Shown here: in pieces, positions 27,074 to 35,532 of the stretch
How positions within the stretch are numbered: the first letter of the stretch is position 1
Layout: each line of letters starts with the position of its first letter
Assembly (NCBI RefSeq): GCF_014203395.1
Contig: NZ_JACHIW010000001.1
Location: 2,728,001 to 2,792,000, forward strand
Source of the DNA: Saccharopolyspora phatthalungensis
Lineage (GTDB): Bacteria; Actinomycetota; Actinomycetes; Mycobacteriales; Pseudonocardiaceae
Direction of reading: 5' to 3'
Length of the DNA stretch: 64,000 nucleotides
The notes under the pieces: generated by a model
The model's database searches: none
The model's input: the letters and a program-made list of their open reading frames with translations, nothing else
What the model was told of the DNA's origin: nothing
Program-made: the position numbers and the translations under genes

Positions 27074-28026
27074 CAATCCACCGCCACGTAATCGGGGCCG
27101 CTGTAGTGGCCGTCAAGCTGGGTGCGTCGCTGCATCAGCAGGTCGTTGAGCAGGCCGGACGCGCCGAACCGGAACAATTGCGGGTGCAGCCACTCCGGGC
27201 CGGCCACCTCGTGCACGGCGACCAGGTAGCGGATCGCGTCCTTGGTGTCGCGGATCCCGCCCGCGGGTTTGACACCGCGCAGTTCGCCGGTGGCGTCCCG
27301 CCAGTCGCGGACCGCCTGGAGCATCAAATGCGTCACGGGCAGGGTGGCGGCCGGCGACACCTTGCCGGTGGAGGTCTTGATGAAGTCGCCGCCCGCGAGC
27401 AGCGCGAGCCAGGCAGCGCGGCGCACGTTGTCGTAGGTGGCGAGTTCGCCGGTCTCCAGGATGACCTTCAGGTGCGCGCCGCCGCAGGCCGCCTTGACGG
27501 CCCGGATCTCGTCGAAGACCTGCCCATAGCGGCCGGTCAGGAAGGCTCCGCGGTCGATCACCATGTCGATCTCGTCGGCGCCCGCCGCCACGGCGAACTC
27601 CACGTCGGCGAGTTTCACCGCGAGCGCCGAGCGGCCGGACGGAAAGGCCGTCGCCACCGAGGCGACCCGGATGCCGGAGCCTTCCACGGCGCGCACCGCG
27701 GTGGCGGCCATGTCGGAGTAGACGCAGACCGCCGCGACCTGCGGAGTGTCGGGGCGGTCCGGATCGGGACGGCGGGCCTTGGCGCAGAGCGTCCGGACCT
27801 TGCCTTCGGTGTCGGCGCCTTCCAGGGTGGTCAGGTCGATCATCGAGATCGAGGTGTCGATCGCCCAGCGCTTGGCGGCCTTCTTGATGCTCCGGGTCGC
27901 GAGGCCGGCGGCCCGCTGATCCAGCCCGACCTGGTCGACGCCGGGCAGACCGTGCAGGAACCGGCGCAACGACCGGTCGTCCCGGACGGCATCGGCGAGC
28001 TCGGACGAAGTCGGCGACTGTGCCAT
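27073..28026 (-). CDS. deoC: Deoxyribose-phosphate aldolase
   Basis: Cleaves 2-deoxyribose-5-phosphate into acetaldehyde and glyceraldehyde-3-phosphate, completing deoxynucleoside breakdown. The protein has 317 residues, the long form. The Schiff-base lysine lies in GGDFIKTSTGK, with a second active-site Lys in RGVKPAGGIRD and the strand ADEIDMVIDRG. Extra N- and C-terminal segments (about 60 and 30 residues) distinguish it from the 220-residue type. It is the first gene of an operon with two aldehyde dehydrogenase-like genes. Confidence 0.95.
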   Translation of the reverse strand: MAQSPTSSELADAVRDDRSLRRFLHGLPGVDQVGLDQRAAGLATRSIKKAAKRWAIDTSISMIDLTTLEGADTEGKVRTLCAKARRPDPDRPDTPQVAAVCVYSDMAATAVRAVEGSGIRVASVATAFPSGRSALAVKLADVEFAVAAGADEIDMVIDRGAFLTGRYGQVFDEIRAVKAACGGAHLKVILETGELATYDNVRRAAWLALLAGGDFIKTSTGKVSPAATLPVTHLMLQAVRDWRDATGELRGVKPAGGIRDTKDAIRYLVAVHEVAGPEWLHPQLFRFGASGLLNDLLMQRRTQLDGHYSGPDYVAVD

Positions 28027-28163
28027 GCCCGGAGTCTAAGCGCCGAACCCCGGTGAGCGCTGTGGCTGGAGTGAATCCGCCGGCTCGCCGAGCCCCGGCG
28101 CTCGCCGGCCTTTCTCGCCAGTTGTGCAACGCGCCGACTTCGCCTGCAATTGCCGCGCTCTTG

Positions 28164-28976
28164 CTATCCGTCGCAAACAGTTTTCGCCTCGACCAGCGAC
28201 GAGCTGACACTGTAGTCATCGGGGTCCACGCCGGGGAAATATGTGGTGAAGTTATTTTTCCACTCCGGGCTGTCCACGTAACCCTTGAGCCAATTCAAGA
28301 TTGTGCCGCATTCCGATGGGTGGTTCTTGGGTATCGCGATGGCGTAGTAGCCGTCAGATCCGAATTCCTTGTCAAGCAGCTTGAATTCATGTTCGTTCTG
28401 GACGAAGCCCTCCAGGATGATCTTGTCCGTCATGATCGCGGTCACCTGACGCTTCTTCAAGCGGTCCTTGCAGGCTTCGAAACTTGGCTCCGTTACGGGA
28501 TTCTGACCAAGCTCGTTCCTGATCACCTCCACCGATGTCGTGCCGGCTGCCGTGCACACTTCGGCGCCGGTGAATGAATGCAAATCCTCGGGGCCGTGGT
28601 AGTCGGAACGAACCAGCACCCCGGTCTTGGAGCGGAGGTAGGGGCCGATCATGTCAACGAGCAGCCTTCGGTCGTCCGTCATCGAATAGCTGGCAATGAC
28701 GACGTCCAGGCGGTCCTGCTGCAAATAGGACTCACGGACCTCGGACGTGATGGGCTGGAAAGCCGCTTCCCGCTGGAACTGCTCGGCGACGCGCCGCGCG
28801 AGATAAATCTCGAATCCCTGCGGGTTGGTGGGGTCCTTCGTTGGACCGGCGAGGCCGGGTTGATCCACTTTGACCCCGAAGGAGGCGAACCGCGCATTCT
28901 GGAACAGGCCGGATGAACTAGAGCATCCCGCGACCAGCAAGAGCAGGAATATGCCGGAAAAAATTCTGGTTGCCAT
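28164..28976 (-). CDS. Orphan solute-binding lipoprotein (SBP_bac_3 type)
   Basis: A 270-residue lipoprotein; ATG 28976 follows AGAAGGA. A lipobox (LLVAGC, Cys near residue 17) anchors it. The fold resembles polar amino-acid/glutamate-binding proteins (GFEIYLARRVAEQF, then RLDVVIASYSMTDDR, VCTAAGTTSVEVI, AIMTDKIILEGF). No permease or ATPase gene is adjacent. The only partner is a membrane protein gene 13 bp upstream in the same operon. It may therefore act as a ligand sensor for that protein, or deliver to a remote transporter. Confidence 0.8.
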   Translation of the reverse strand: MATRIFSGIFLLLLVAGCSSSSGLFQNARFASFGVKVDQPGLAGPTKDPTNPQGFEIYLARRVAEQFQREAAFQPITSEVRESYLQQDRLDVVIASYSMTDDRRLLVDMIGPYLRSKTGVLVRSDYHGPEDLHSFTGAEVCTAAGTTSVEVIRNELGQNPVTEPSFEACKDRLKKRQVTAIMTDKIILEGFVQNEHEFKLLDKEFGSDGYYAIAIPKNHPSECGTILNWLKGYVDSPEWKNNFTTYFPGVDPDDYSVSSSLVEAKTVCDG

Positions 28977-28989
28977 CGGAGTCCTTCTG

Positions 28990-29610
28990 TTAGTTGTGCA
29001 GTTCGGCGCTGTCGACATGGAGTTGCATCCGGCATCCGTCGCGTGCTCGCATCGTTACCACGGCGTTGATTTCGCGAGCGCCGTGCACGGCTACGGTTCC
29101 TGGTTCGTCGGAGCTGAGCGTGATCGGGCTGGGGTCGCTGTCCAGCTTGAGATCAACTTTCGTTTCTGGATCGGTGCGGCAGTCTTGAATTTTCTGACCC
29201 GAGCGTGAATTTGTGATACCGAATCTGATGGTTAGATAATCGCGTTCCTGGGTGGTAGCTATGGACATGGCGACTTTTTGCTCGTTGCGCAGTTCGGACG
29301 TCGCTCCGCTGAATTTCACGTCGGCGACCACCTGCAATGAACGGGTTTGTTCGTACACGCTGTACGCCGCCGCGCCCAGCACGACGAACAGGAGCGCCAG
29401 TCCCATGGCTATCCAGACCGACAGCCGGCTGTCGGTCGGATTGACGATCAGTGCGATGATCGCGACTGCGAGCGCCAAGATGCCGGCGATGTCCGCGCCA
29501 TTCTCGACAGTGAAAAGCCATGCGGTGAGACCGAAGCTGCATAGAAAGAATAGGAGGGTCCAGATGAATTTTCTTGAAACTATTTCCTTGACCTTCGCCA
29601 GCCTTGACAC
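28990..29610 (-). CDS. Membrane protein with extracytoplasmic domain, partner of the binding lipoprotein
   Basis: A 206-residue protein starting at GTG 29610 behind an AGGGGTGAGG ribosome site. Three membrane helices (about residues 14-32, 37-57 and 62-84) put the remaining 120 residues on one side, probably outside. That domain has two Cys (in QDCRTDPETK and RDGCRMQLH), which may form a disulfide, and a strand-rich pattern. No family is recognised. AT-content and codon use are a little less GC-biased than the flanking genes, which hints at later acquisition of the pair. Confidence 0.65.
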   Translation of the reverse strand: MSRLAKVKEIVSRKFIWTLLFFLCSFGLTAWLFTVENGADIAGILALAVAIIALIVNPTDSRLSVWIAMGLALLFVVLGAAAYSVYEQTRSLQVVADVKFSGATSELRNEQKVAMSIATTQERDYLTIRFGITNSRSGQKIQDCRTDPETKVDLKLDSDPSPITLSSDEPGTVAVHGAREINAVVTMRARDGCRMQLHVDSAELHN

Positions 29611-29974
29611 GCCTCACCCCTACCTGACTATGAACAGTTCCCGCTGTATTAAGTTGGTGTCAAACCAGGTGCGCCTTACCGACTCGGGGCAGCAGTCGGA
29701 ATATTCCACCGGATCTGCGGGCTCTTGATCGTTACGGCATTTCGGTGGACGTATGTGACCACCGTTTGGTTCCCGAACGAGCTGCGAATGATCTGACTAC
29801 ACCCGTTCGGCCTAGTGTTCCGTCCAGGACGCTTGCTCGGGGACATCGATCACAACCCGCCGCACCGTCATCGTCGATGACGGCTGCGAAAAGGCGAGCC
29901 TCGCCCCACTCCGGTTCGCGGAAAAGCGCCCCGGCGATCAGGGCGCTTCTCCGTGCCGGGTGACTTGCTCCGTC
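29611..29974. other. Intergenic region with promoter side and terminator
   Basis: A 364-bp gap with no convincing gene. The left part is AT-richer and probably holds the promoter of the lipoprotein/membrane pair. The right end holds a terminator for the five-gene operon, listed separately. Confidence 0.5.
29921..29951 (-). terminator. Terminator of the five-gene operon
   Basis: GAAAAGCGCCC (29921-29931) and GGGCGCTTCTC (29941-29951) form an 11-bp stem with one mismatch and a nine-base loop, 23 bp after the last stop of the operon. A T-tract is visible on the minus strand side (from the AAAA). Confidence 0.65.
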
Positions 29975-31135
29975 CTACCTCCGGTGGCCGTTGACGCGGA
30001 TGCGGGACATCGGGCGGTCGGCCCGCGACGGTGCCGCGACCCCTACCGGTTTTTGGCGGTCCCACGGGAGCAGTTGCTTGGAGCCCGTGCGGTCGGCCAG
30101 GCGGAGGGACTGGGCCGAGGTGATCCACTCCTCCGCGGGTTCGGCGATCTCCAGGAGCAGTGCCTCGAATTCCGAGCGCGTCGTCTCCAGGATGTGCGGC
30201 GCCGCGAGCCAGCGCAGAACGTTCCGGCCGGTCACCGCCATCCGCTGCCGGGGCGAGGTGACCAGCCGCTCGTCGAAGTAGCGGATCAGCACCTCGTCCA
30301 CCACGTCCCAGGCGTTGGCCGCGCCGAACAGGTCCCGGACGTCCTCGGCGTCGAGGATGTGGAAGCACTCCTCCAGCAGTTGCATGACCTCCACGCGCAG
30401 CACGTTCAGGTGGCCGTAGGAGGTGAACTTCAGGTTGTTGCGCAGATCCAGGCCGCTGCGCCGCACCACGGCCATGCTGCCGAAGGCCATGTCGTGCGCC
30501 CGTTCGCGGATGACATCGGAGATGCGCTTGTCCCGCCAGAACAGCGCGACCTGGTTGTTGAACTGGATGAACAACCGATGGAAGTCGGTGTTCGGCCGCG
30601 AGTTCCCGGAGCCCAGCCCACGGCCGTAGCCGAGCACCCGCCGGTAGGCGCTGATCCGGTCCCGCTTGGTGTAGCGCAGCACGTCGCGACGATCGAACCG
30701 GTACAGCCCGAACGCGCCCGGCCCATCCGAAAGCCGGATAGCGCCGCGCTGGAACAGCTCCTGCATCTTCTGCACGACGCGGAACACCCCGATCCGCTCG
30801 TGCTGGTACAGGTAGTAGAGATCGCCGACGGCGATGATCCGCTCCGAGGCGACCGTCTCGTCGTAGGTCTCGATGCCGTGCGGCATGCGGGTCGCGCCGA
30901 GGTCCCCGGCCGATTCGCCGCCGAGGCCCACCAACTGCGCGAGTCCGCCGTCTGCCGGGCGGGGCTGGGACTGTTCCTCGGCTTCGACCGCGAAGAGCAT
31001 GTCGTCGATCTGCTTGAGGATCGCCTCGCCGACATGGGGATCGCTGCCCAGCTCGTTCGTCAGGTTGCCGGCGACCTGCCTGCGCAGCGCGGCGACCCGG
31101 TCGAAGAGTTCCCGGTACTGCTTTTCGGTGGCCAT
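29975..31135 (-). CDS. Unknown protein, fifth gene of the acidic/HExxH operon
   Basis: A 386-residue soluble protein. ATG 31135 is chosen over ATG 31138 because GGAGG lies too close to the latter. It is mostly alpha-helical by composition, with many Arg and a conserved-looking central block (VLRYTKRDRISAYRRVLGYG, then FHRLFIQFNNQVALFWRDKRISDVI, then NVLRVEVMQLLEECFHILDAEDVRDLFG). The last 40 residues are basic and probably disordered. There is no signal peptide, membrane span or known motif. It lies 30 bp after the fourth gene and completes the operon. Function not recognised. Confidence 0.75.
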   Translation of the reverse strand: MATEKQYRELFDRVAALRRQVAGNLTNELGSDPHVGEAILKQIDDMLFAVEAEEQSQPRPADGGLAQLVGLGGESAGDLGATRMPHGIETYDETVASERIIAVGDLYYLYQHERIGVFRVVQKMQELFQRGAIRLSDGPGAFGLYRFDRRDVLRYTKRDRISAYRRVLGYGRGLGSGNSRPNTDFHRLFIQFNNQVALFWRDKRISDVIRERAHDMAFGSMAVVRRSGLDLRNNLKFTSYGHLNVLRVEVMQLLEECFHILDAEDVRDLFGAANAWDVVDEVLIRYFDERLVTSPRQRMAVTGRNVLRWLAAPHILETTRSEFEALLLEIAEPAEEWITSAQSLRLADRTGSKQLLPWDRQKPVGVAAPSRADRPMSRIRVNGHRR

Positions 31136-31165
31136 CATTCCTCCGTGCGGGGCGCGGGCGGTCCG

Positions 31166-32611
31166 CTATTCCGGCCGCGGGGCGGGCTTGGGCTCGGGCC
31201 GTTTGCGCGGACTGCGCCGCTTGGCCGAGGAGTCGGACGGTGCGACCGGGTCGGGCATCGCAGCGGCTTCCGGCGCCGCGACCTGCGGGACCGCCGTTGA
31301 GCCGGGCGGCCCCGGATCGGGTGTCGGCTCGGTCGGCCCCATCCCGGGCGGCGTCGAATCCTGTGGCGACGGGCCGTAGTCGTGCATCGGTCCGGGGGGC
31401 GTCGGCTCGGGTGGGGCTGCCGGGCGCCCCGGCGGATTCGCGTCGTGCCGGACCGGCCGGGCGATGCGCACGATCTCTTGCAGGTGGTCATGCAACTCGT
31501 CGATCGCGCGCTGAACCCGGGAGCTGAAGAACCCCGGCGGTAGCGTCGCCCGGTAGTTGCCCGGCACATCCCGCGGGTCGTCGGTACGTCTCGGCAGGTT
31601 GCCGACGATCCGCTCCAGCCGCTCGGCGATCTGCAGGAATGCACTGTGCACCCCGTCCTTGCCCGCGGACTCGATCAGCTTGCGCCCCTCGAAGGCAACG
31701 AAGTCGCGTACCCAGCGCAGCAATCCGCCGAGCGACATCGAGCCGCCTGCCGGATCGGGGATTTGCAGCACCTCGCGGTCGCCCCGGTGGATGCTCACCG
31801 AACTCAGCGCCGAGACGAGTTCTTCGGTTTGCACCGCAGCGGCCGAAAGCAGCTGCGACAGCGCCACGACGGTGGGGCCGAAGAACGGTGCCTGCCCGGT
31901 GTCCGGTTGCGCGAACGGGTCGATCCGGCTGCGGGCGTCCAGCCAGCCTCGGTACAGCGACAGCACCCAGTCGACGAGCGTGATGAACGAGGTCTGGATG
32001 CGCTCTTCTTCGATGGTGTTGACCTGGCTGCCGATCAGCCCGAACTCGTCGCGCAACTGCCCGAGGTGCCCGCGCACCAGGTTCGGGTCGACCGCGGAAG
32101 ACGGATTTCCCAGCAGCAGCAGGAAAAGCTGGTCGATACGCGGTACCCGCACCAGGGGGCTCTCCAGCTCCTTGCGGATTTCCTCCAGCTCGTGCCGCAC
32201 TAGGCTGCGGAATCCCTCACCGTTCTCCGGATCCGCTCCCGGCCGCAGCGGTCTCAGCGAGTCGAGCAAAGCCGTCGCATCCTTGATGGCGCTGCGCGCC
32301 CGCGCGGCCAGCGACGCCTGAGCGCCGGTAACCGCACCCAGGTCGGCCTGGATCGCATAGCCGCGCGGAGTCCAGGACGCTTCGGTGTGCCCCTCGACGC
32401 GCTTGAGCTCGAAGCTCCCGGTCAGCGCCGCAACGAAGCCCTTGGTGTCTCCGGTGCGCCATTTCCAGCCCAGCACGTCGCTGATCGCCTTGGCCGCGAC
32501 ATCGCCTGGCCGTTCGCAACACGGCGGCTCGGCCCGGGTGACCAGCGGGTACGCGCTGTCGATGTCTTGCGCCAGCGGCAGCGCGGCACCGCGGTCGTCG
32601 TTGTTGGTCAT
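31166..32611 (-). CDS. Unknown protein with Pro-rich tail, fourth gene of the operon
   Basis: A 481-residue protein whose ATG 32611 overlaps the stop of the third gene (ATGA). Residues 1-380 are helical and Leu-rich. They include a distinctive block GHTEASWTPRGYAIQADLGAV followed by TGAQASLAARARSAIKDATALL near residues 70-110, and several later helices (FITLVDWVLSLYRGWLDARSRI). From about residue 385 to the end it is a Pro/Ala/Gly-rich disordered tail closing in a basic cluster (KRRSPRKRPEPKPAPR). No signal, membrane span or catalytic motif is recognised. It may be a scaffold or structural protein. Confidence 0.75.
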   Translation of the reverse strand: MTNNDDRGAALPLAQDIDSAYPLVTRAEPPCCERPGDVAAKAISDVLGWKWRTGDTKGFVAALTGSFELKRVEGHTEASWTPRGYAIQADLGAVTGAQASLAARARSAIKDATALLDSLRPLRPGADPENGEGFRSLVRHELEEIRKELESPLVRVPRIDQLFLLLLGNPSSAVDPNLVRGHLGQLRDEFGLIGSQVNTIEEERIQTSFITLVDWVLSLYRGWLDARSRIDPFAQPDTGQAPFFGPTVVALSQLLSAAAVQTEELVSALSSVSIHRGDREVLQIPDPAGGSMSLGGLLRWVRDFVAFEGRKLIESAGKDGVHSAFLQIAERLERIVGNLPRRTDDPRDVPGNYRATLPPGFFSSRVQRAIDELHDHLQEIVRIARPVRHDANPPGRPAAPPEPTPPGPMHDYGPSPQDSTPPGMGPTEPTPDPGPPGSTAVPQVAAPEAAAMPDPVAPSDSSAKRRSPRKRPEPKPAPRPE

Positions 32612-33084
32612 CGCTCGCCCTCGCAGTTCCCCTCGTTGCCGACCCGCTCCACGAGGCCGGCTGCCTCGCGCCAACAACGCAGCATGATGTTCTCCGTGCT
32701 GCGCAACGAACTCACGCATCCGTCCACACCGGACCGGATACTGCGCGCCCAACCGATCCACTCCGGGCCACGCCCGCGCACGGCGTGCGTGAGCGCGGTG
32801 GCCGCGTGGTAGCAACGGAACTCGTCGTCGAGCCGCCGCTGCATGCGCAGCAGCGCCAGCGCCGCGGTGTGCAGGGCTTCGCAGTGGGGTCGGCCGTGAA
32901 CCGCGAGCAGCGCCGGTTGCAGGTCGGCCGTGCCGTCGGTGACGACCTCGGCCAGCCGGTCGGACACCGCCGGGCTCTCGCCTGCTGGCCGGTCCTCGAT
33001 CACGCTGATCTCCAGTGCCCGCCATTCGGCCGCCAACTGCCGGAGTTCCCCCGCCAGAACGGGGAACTCGCTGAGCAAGGTCAC
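32608..33084 (-). CDS. Unknown 158-residue protein, third gene of the operon
   Basis: GTG 33084 overlaps the stop of the metalloprotease gene (GTGA) and its own stop overlaps the next start (ATGA). The protein is helical, with Leu/Ala-rich heptad-like stretches (LAGELRQLAAEWRALEISVIE; LHTAALALLRMQRRLDDEFRCYHAATALTHAV) and five Cys spread along it. It has no signal peptide. Tight coupling on both sides suggests a complex with its neighbours, perhaps as a four-helix adaptor. The family is not recognised. Confidence 0.7.
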   Translation of the reverse strand: MTLLSEFPVLAGELRQLAAEWRALEISVIEDRPAGESPAVSDRLAEVVTDGTADLQPALLAVHGRPHCEALHTAALALLRMQRRLDDEFRCYHAATALTHAVRGRGPEWIGWARSIRSGVDGCVSSLRSTENIMLRCWREAAGLVERVGNEGNCEGER

Positions 33085-34403
33085 CGTGCTCCCCTCCCCA
33101 GCTCCTCCACGAAGAAACGTGCCAGCCGCTTCGGCGGTGCCATCCGCTGTTCGAGCGCGTACCGGACGGCGCCGATCAGGAACCGCTCCGGCACAACGCC
33201 GGGCGACACTCCGTCGGCTAACCGCTCGGCGGCTTCCTCGACCATCCGCTGTTCCTTGGGTTCGAACCGCAACACCTGCGACAGGCTGCGGTTGCCCAGC
33301 GACGGGAACGAGGTGAAGCACATCGCGTCCACGACCGCGGGGATGGCCTGATCCGCGCTGGCCAGTAGGGCCGGTGGCGCGCCGATCAGCTCGGCTCGCG
33401 GGTACAACGCGCGCCAGGCCTGCGCGTGCTGCTCGGCGCTGCTCGCGAAACCCATCCGGGCGAGCAGTTCGATGGACAGCTTCGCCCGCAGGTACGGCAC
33501 CGGATGCACCGCGGACCGGTGGAACTTCATCGACCTCCGCCGGTCGCGTGCGATCACGTCGAACAGCGAGCCCACCACCATCGGTCCACCGAAGAGCAAT
33601 CCGGAGAGGTCCGCGAATGTCTCGCGGTTCCAGCGCACCCAGACCGACACCACCGCGGGCGGCAGCCCGAGCTCGGTCAACCGGGCCGCGACCTGCATCG
33701 GAACCGCCTTGGCCAGCCCGAGATCGTTCTGTAGGTTGTGGCTGACCTCGTGCAGCACCGCGCCCAGCGTCCACGGGTTGACCAGCCGGTGGTAGGGCAG
33801 CTGGATCAGCGGGAACGGGTTCAGCCGGTTGCTGAGCCGGCGAAGGGGGATACCTCGGCGAGACGTCGCCGGACCGTGGCTGGGCTCCAGGTAGCAGAAC
33901 GGCGGCGGCGTCGGGATCGACCGCCAGCGCCCGATCCCCAGGTACGCGTACTGGTAGCAGTCCAGGGCGATCCGGTCCGCCGCCACCAGCCACGGGGCAA
34001 ACGCGCTCTGCCGCTGGTTGAACAGCTCCAGGTAGAAATCCCACAGCCGCTCGGTGTCCCGCACCCAGCGGTGCGCCCGGGACTTCGCTTCCAGCACGGC
34101 CTGCAAGCGGTGCGAATCCGGCTGCGCCGCAGCGGCCTCGGCGGCCCGGCGAACCGCGCGGGTGGCTTTGTGGAGCGGCTCCCGCAGGGTGGACATGGTC
34201 TCGTTGACCGCCACGAGGTGCGCCCGGCTGGGACCGGTGGCCGGATCACCGAACTCGGCCCAGCCGAATGGCCGCAGCGCGGCCAAATGCCGTTCGACGT
34301 TGATGGCCTGGGTGCGCACCCAAGTCGCCAACAGCCGTTCGGCCCCGCGATCCGTCGGCCGGGCGTTTGCTGCGGCCGGCCGCAGCTCAGCAGCGACGGC
34401 CAC
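33081..34403 (-). CDS. Putative HExxH zinc metalloprotease, second gene of the operon
   Basis: A 440-residue protein from GTG 34403, behind GGGGGAAGGG and overlapping the acidic-protein gene by 17 bp. It contains LHEVSHNLQ (HEVSH, residues 218-222), the zinc-binding HExxH motif, and NRETFADLSG about 40 residues later, where Glu261 could be the third ligand of a gluzincin. Both sit in hydrophobic helices, as in real metalloproteases. N-terminal 200 residues are helical; the C-terminal 120 are of unknown type. There is no signal peptide, so it should act in the cytoplasm. The substrate may be the acidic protein beside it, but this is conjecture. Confidence 0.75.
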   Translation of the reverse strand: MAVAAELRPAAANARPTDRGAERLLATWVRTQAINVERHLAALRPFGWAEFGDPATGPSRAHLVAVNETMSTLREPLHKATRAVRRAAEAAAAQPDSHRLQAVLEAKSRAHRWVRDTERLWDFYLELFNQRQSAFAPWLVAADRIALDCYQYAYLGIGRWRSIPTPPPFCYLEPSHGPATSRRGIPLRRLSNRLNPFPLIQLPYHRLVNPWTLGAVLHEVSHNLQNDLGLAKAVPMQVAARLTELGLPPAVVSVWVRWNRETFADLSGLLFGGPMVVGSLFDVIARDRRRSMKFHRSAVHPVPYLRAKLSIELLARMGFASSAEQHAQAWRALYPRAELIGAPPALLASADQAIPAVVDAMCFTSFPSLGNRSLSQVLRFEPKEQRMVEEAAERLADGVSPGVVPERFLIGAVRYALEQRMAPPKRLARFFVEELGRGAR

Positions 34404-35232
34404 GGCCCTTCCCCCGACGCCGGGCCTTCCCTGAGCCGCGAGCCCGCGTCGCACCGGAGCGGGCCGCCCGCACCCGACGGGCCTGGGTGGTGCGCGGCGT
34501 CCGGCGGACCGACCTGCCGGCGGGCCGACGTCCCCGGCGGGCACCCGGTCGGCGTCCCGGGTGGCCGCGGCCGATGGCGTCCGCGGTGTGCCCGGCCAGC
34601 GAGCGTGCGATGTCCGCGCCGGTGACCTTCCGGCCGCTCGCGTACCGGCGGCCGATGTCCCGCACGGTCCGACCCGCGATCTTGGGAACCTGACGCACCA
34701 TCCTGCGCGTCATGGGGTTGCGCCACAGCATCTTGCCGACCGACGTGACACCGCGGATCAGCTTGGGAGCGAACTTCCTGGCCAGCGGCAGCAACTTCGG
34801 CGCCAGGCTCAGCGCGGCCGGGGCCAGTGCCGCCAGGAATCCTTCGACCTCGGCCTCGGTTTCGGCGCGCTCGGCCTCGAAGGCGAGCCTGGCCATCGTC
34901 TCGGCGTCCGAGTAGATCCGCCGGGGCGGATCGGCGAAGGACTCGTCCTCGCCCTCGTCCTCGAACTCCGCTTCCAGCTCCCGGACCAGCTGCTCGAACT
35001 CCAGCTCGTCCTCGTCTTCTTCCTCATCTTCGAACTCCGGGTCGTCCGCCAGCTCGCGGACCAGGCCCTCCAGCTCGTCCTCAAGGTCGTCTTCGTCTTC
35101 GAATTCCAACTCGTCCTCGACTTCTCCGGCGAAGTCCTCCAGCTCGTCCTCGTCTTCGAAGTCGAACTCCGCTTCCAGCTCGCGGGCCAGCTCGTCCTCC
35201 AGCTCGCCCTCGACGGCTCGGTAGCGACTCAT
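34387..35232 (-). CDS. Charge-segregated protein: poly-acidic N-terminus, Arg-rich C-terminus
   Basis: A 281-residue protein from ATG 35232 (AGGAGG seven bases upstream). Residues 1-105 are about half Asp/Glu in irregular repeats (ELEDELARELEAEFDFEDED) with regularly spaced Leu/Phe. Residues 125-160 are a hydrophobic/amphipathic segment (LAALAPAALSLAPKLLPLAR). Residues 190-281 are rich in Arg and Lys (GRRPGARRGRRPAGRSVRR) and end in Cys. The two halves could bind each other or drive condensation. Acidic-repeat proteins of this style are known in several bacterial phyla without a function. It is the first gene of the five-gene operon. Confidence 0.75.
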   Translation of the reverse strand: MSRYRAVEGELEDELARELEAEFDFEDEDELEDFAGEVEDELEFEDEDDLEDELEGLVRELADDPEFEDEEEDEDELEFEQLVRELEAEFEDEGEDESFADPPRRIYSDAETMARLAFEAERAETEAEVEGFLAALAPAALSLAPKLLPLARKFAPKLIRGVTSVGKMLWRNPMTRRMVRQVPKIAGRTVRDIGRRYASGRKVTGADIARSLAGHTADAIGRGHPGRRPGARRGRRPAGRSVRRTPRTTQARRVRAARSGATRARGSGKARRRGKGRGRRC

Positions 35233-35532
35233 GGCGGATCCTCCTGTCCTGCACCACGTCCGGCGGCGATTTCGGAAGCCGGCCGTCGGCGAGCGCGTAA
35301 GAACAGTCGAAGTCAACCGGGCATTCGGCCGGTAGTCACACGTTCGAGTGCCCGCTATCCGCGTTAGTTGTCCTGGATGTCACACGAATCGACGATGTGC
35401 GAACGGCGGATGTTGGCTTTGCTGGTATGCGCCGCGGCGAAGGCCGTGACCGGCCCGCGAAGGGGGAGCGGACCGTTGCGAGGGGGCGCGATCCGTCGTC
35501 TGCCCCCGTGCCGGGACTGGGGAGGCCGGTAA
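35233..35532. promoter_or_regulatory. Divergent regulatory region between the operon and its LuxR-type gene
   Basis: A 300-bp intergenic region with no gene. It contains a direct repeat GTCACACG-nn-TCGA at 35335-35348 and 35379-35392 (44 bp apart, i.e. about four helical turns). These could be binding sites for the LuxR-type protein controlling both directions. No clear -35/-10 pair was found. Confidence 0.45.

Noticed and set aside
29745..29963. Plus-strand frame of 72 codons after the membrane-protein gene
   Set aside because: No ribosome site or coding bias, and it overlaps the operon terminator.
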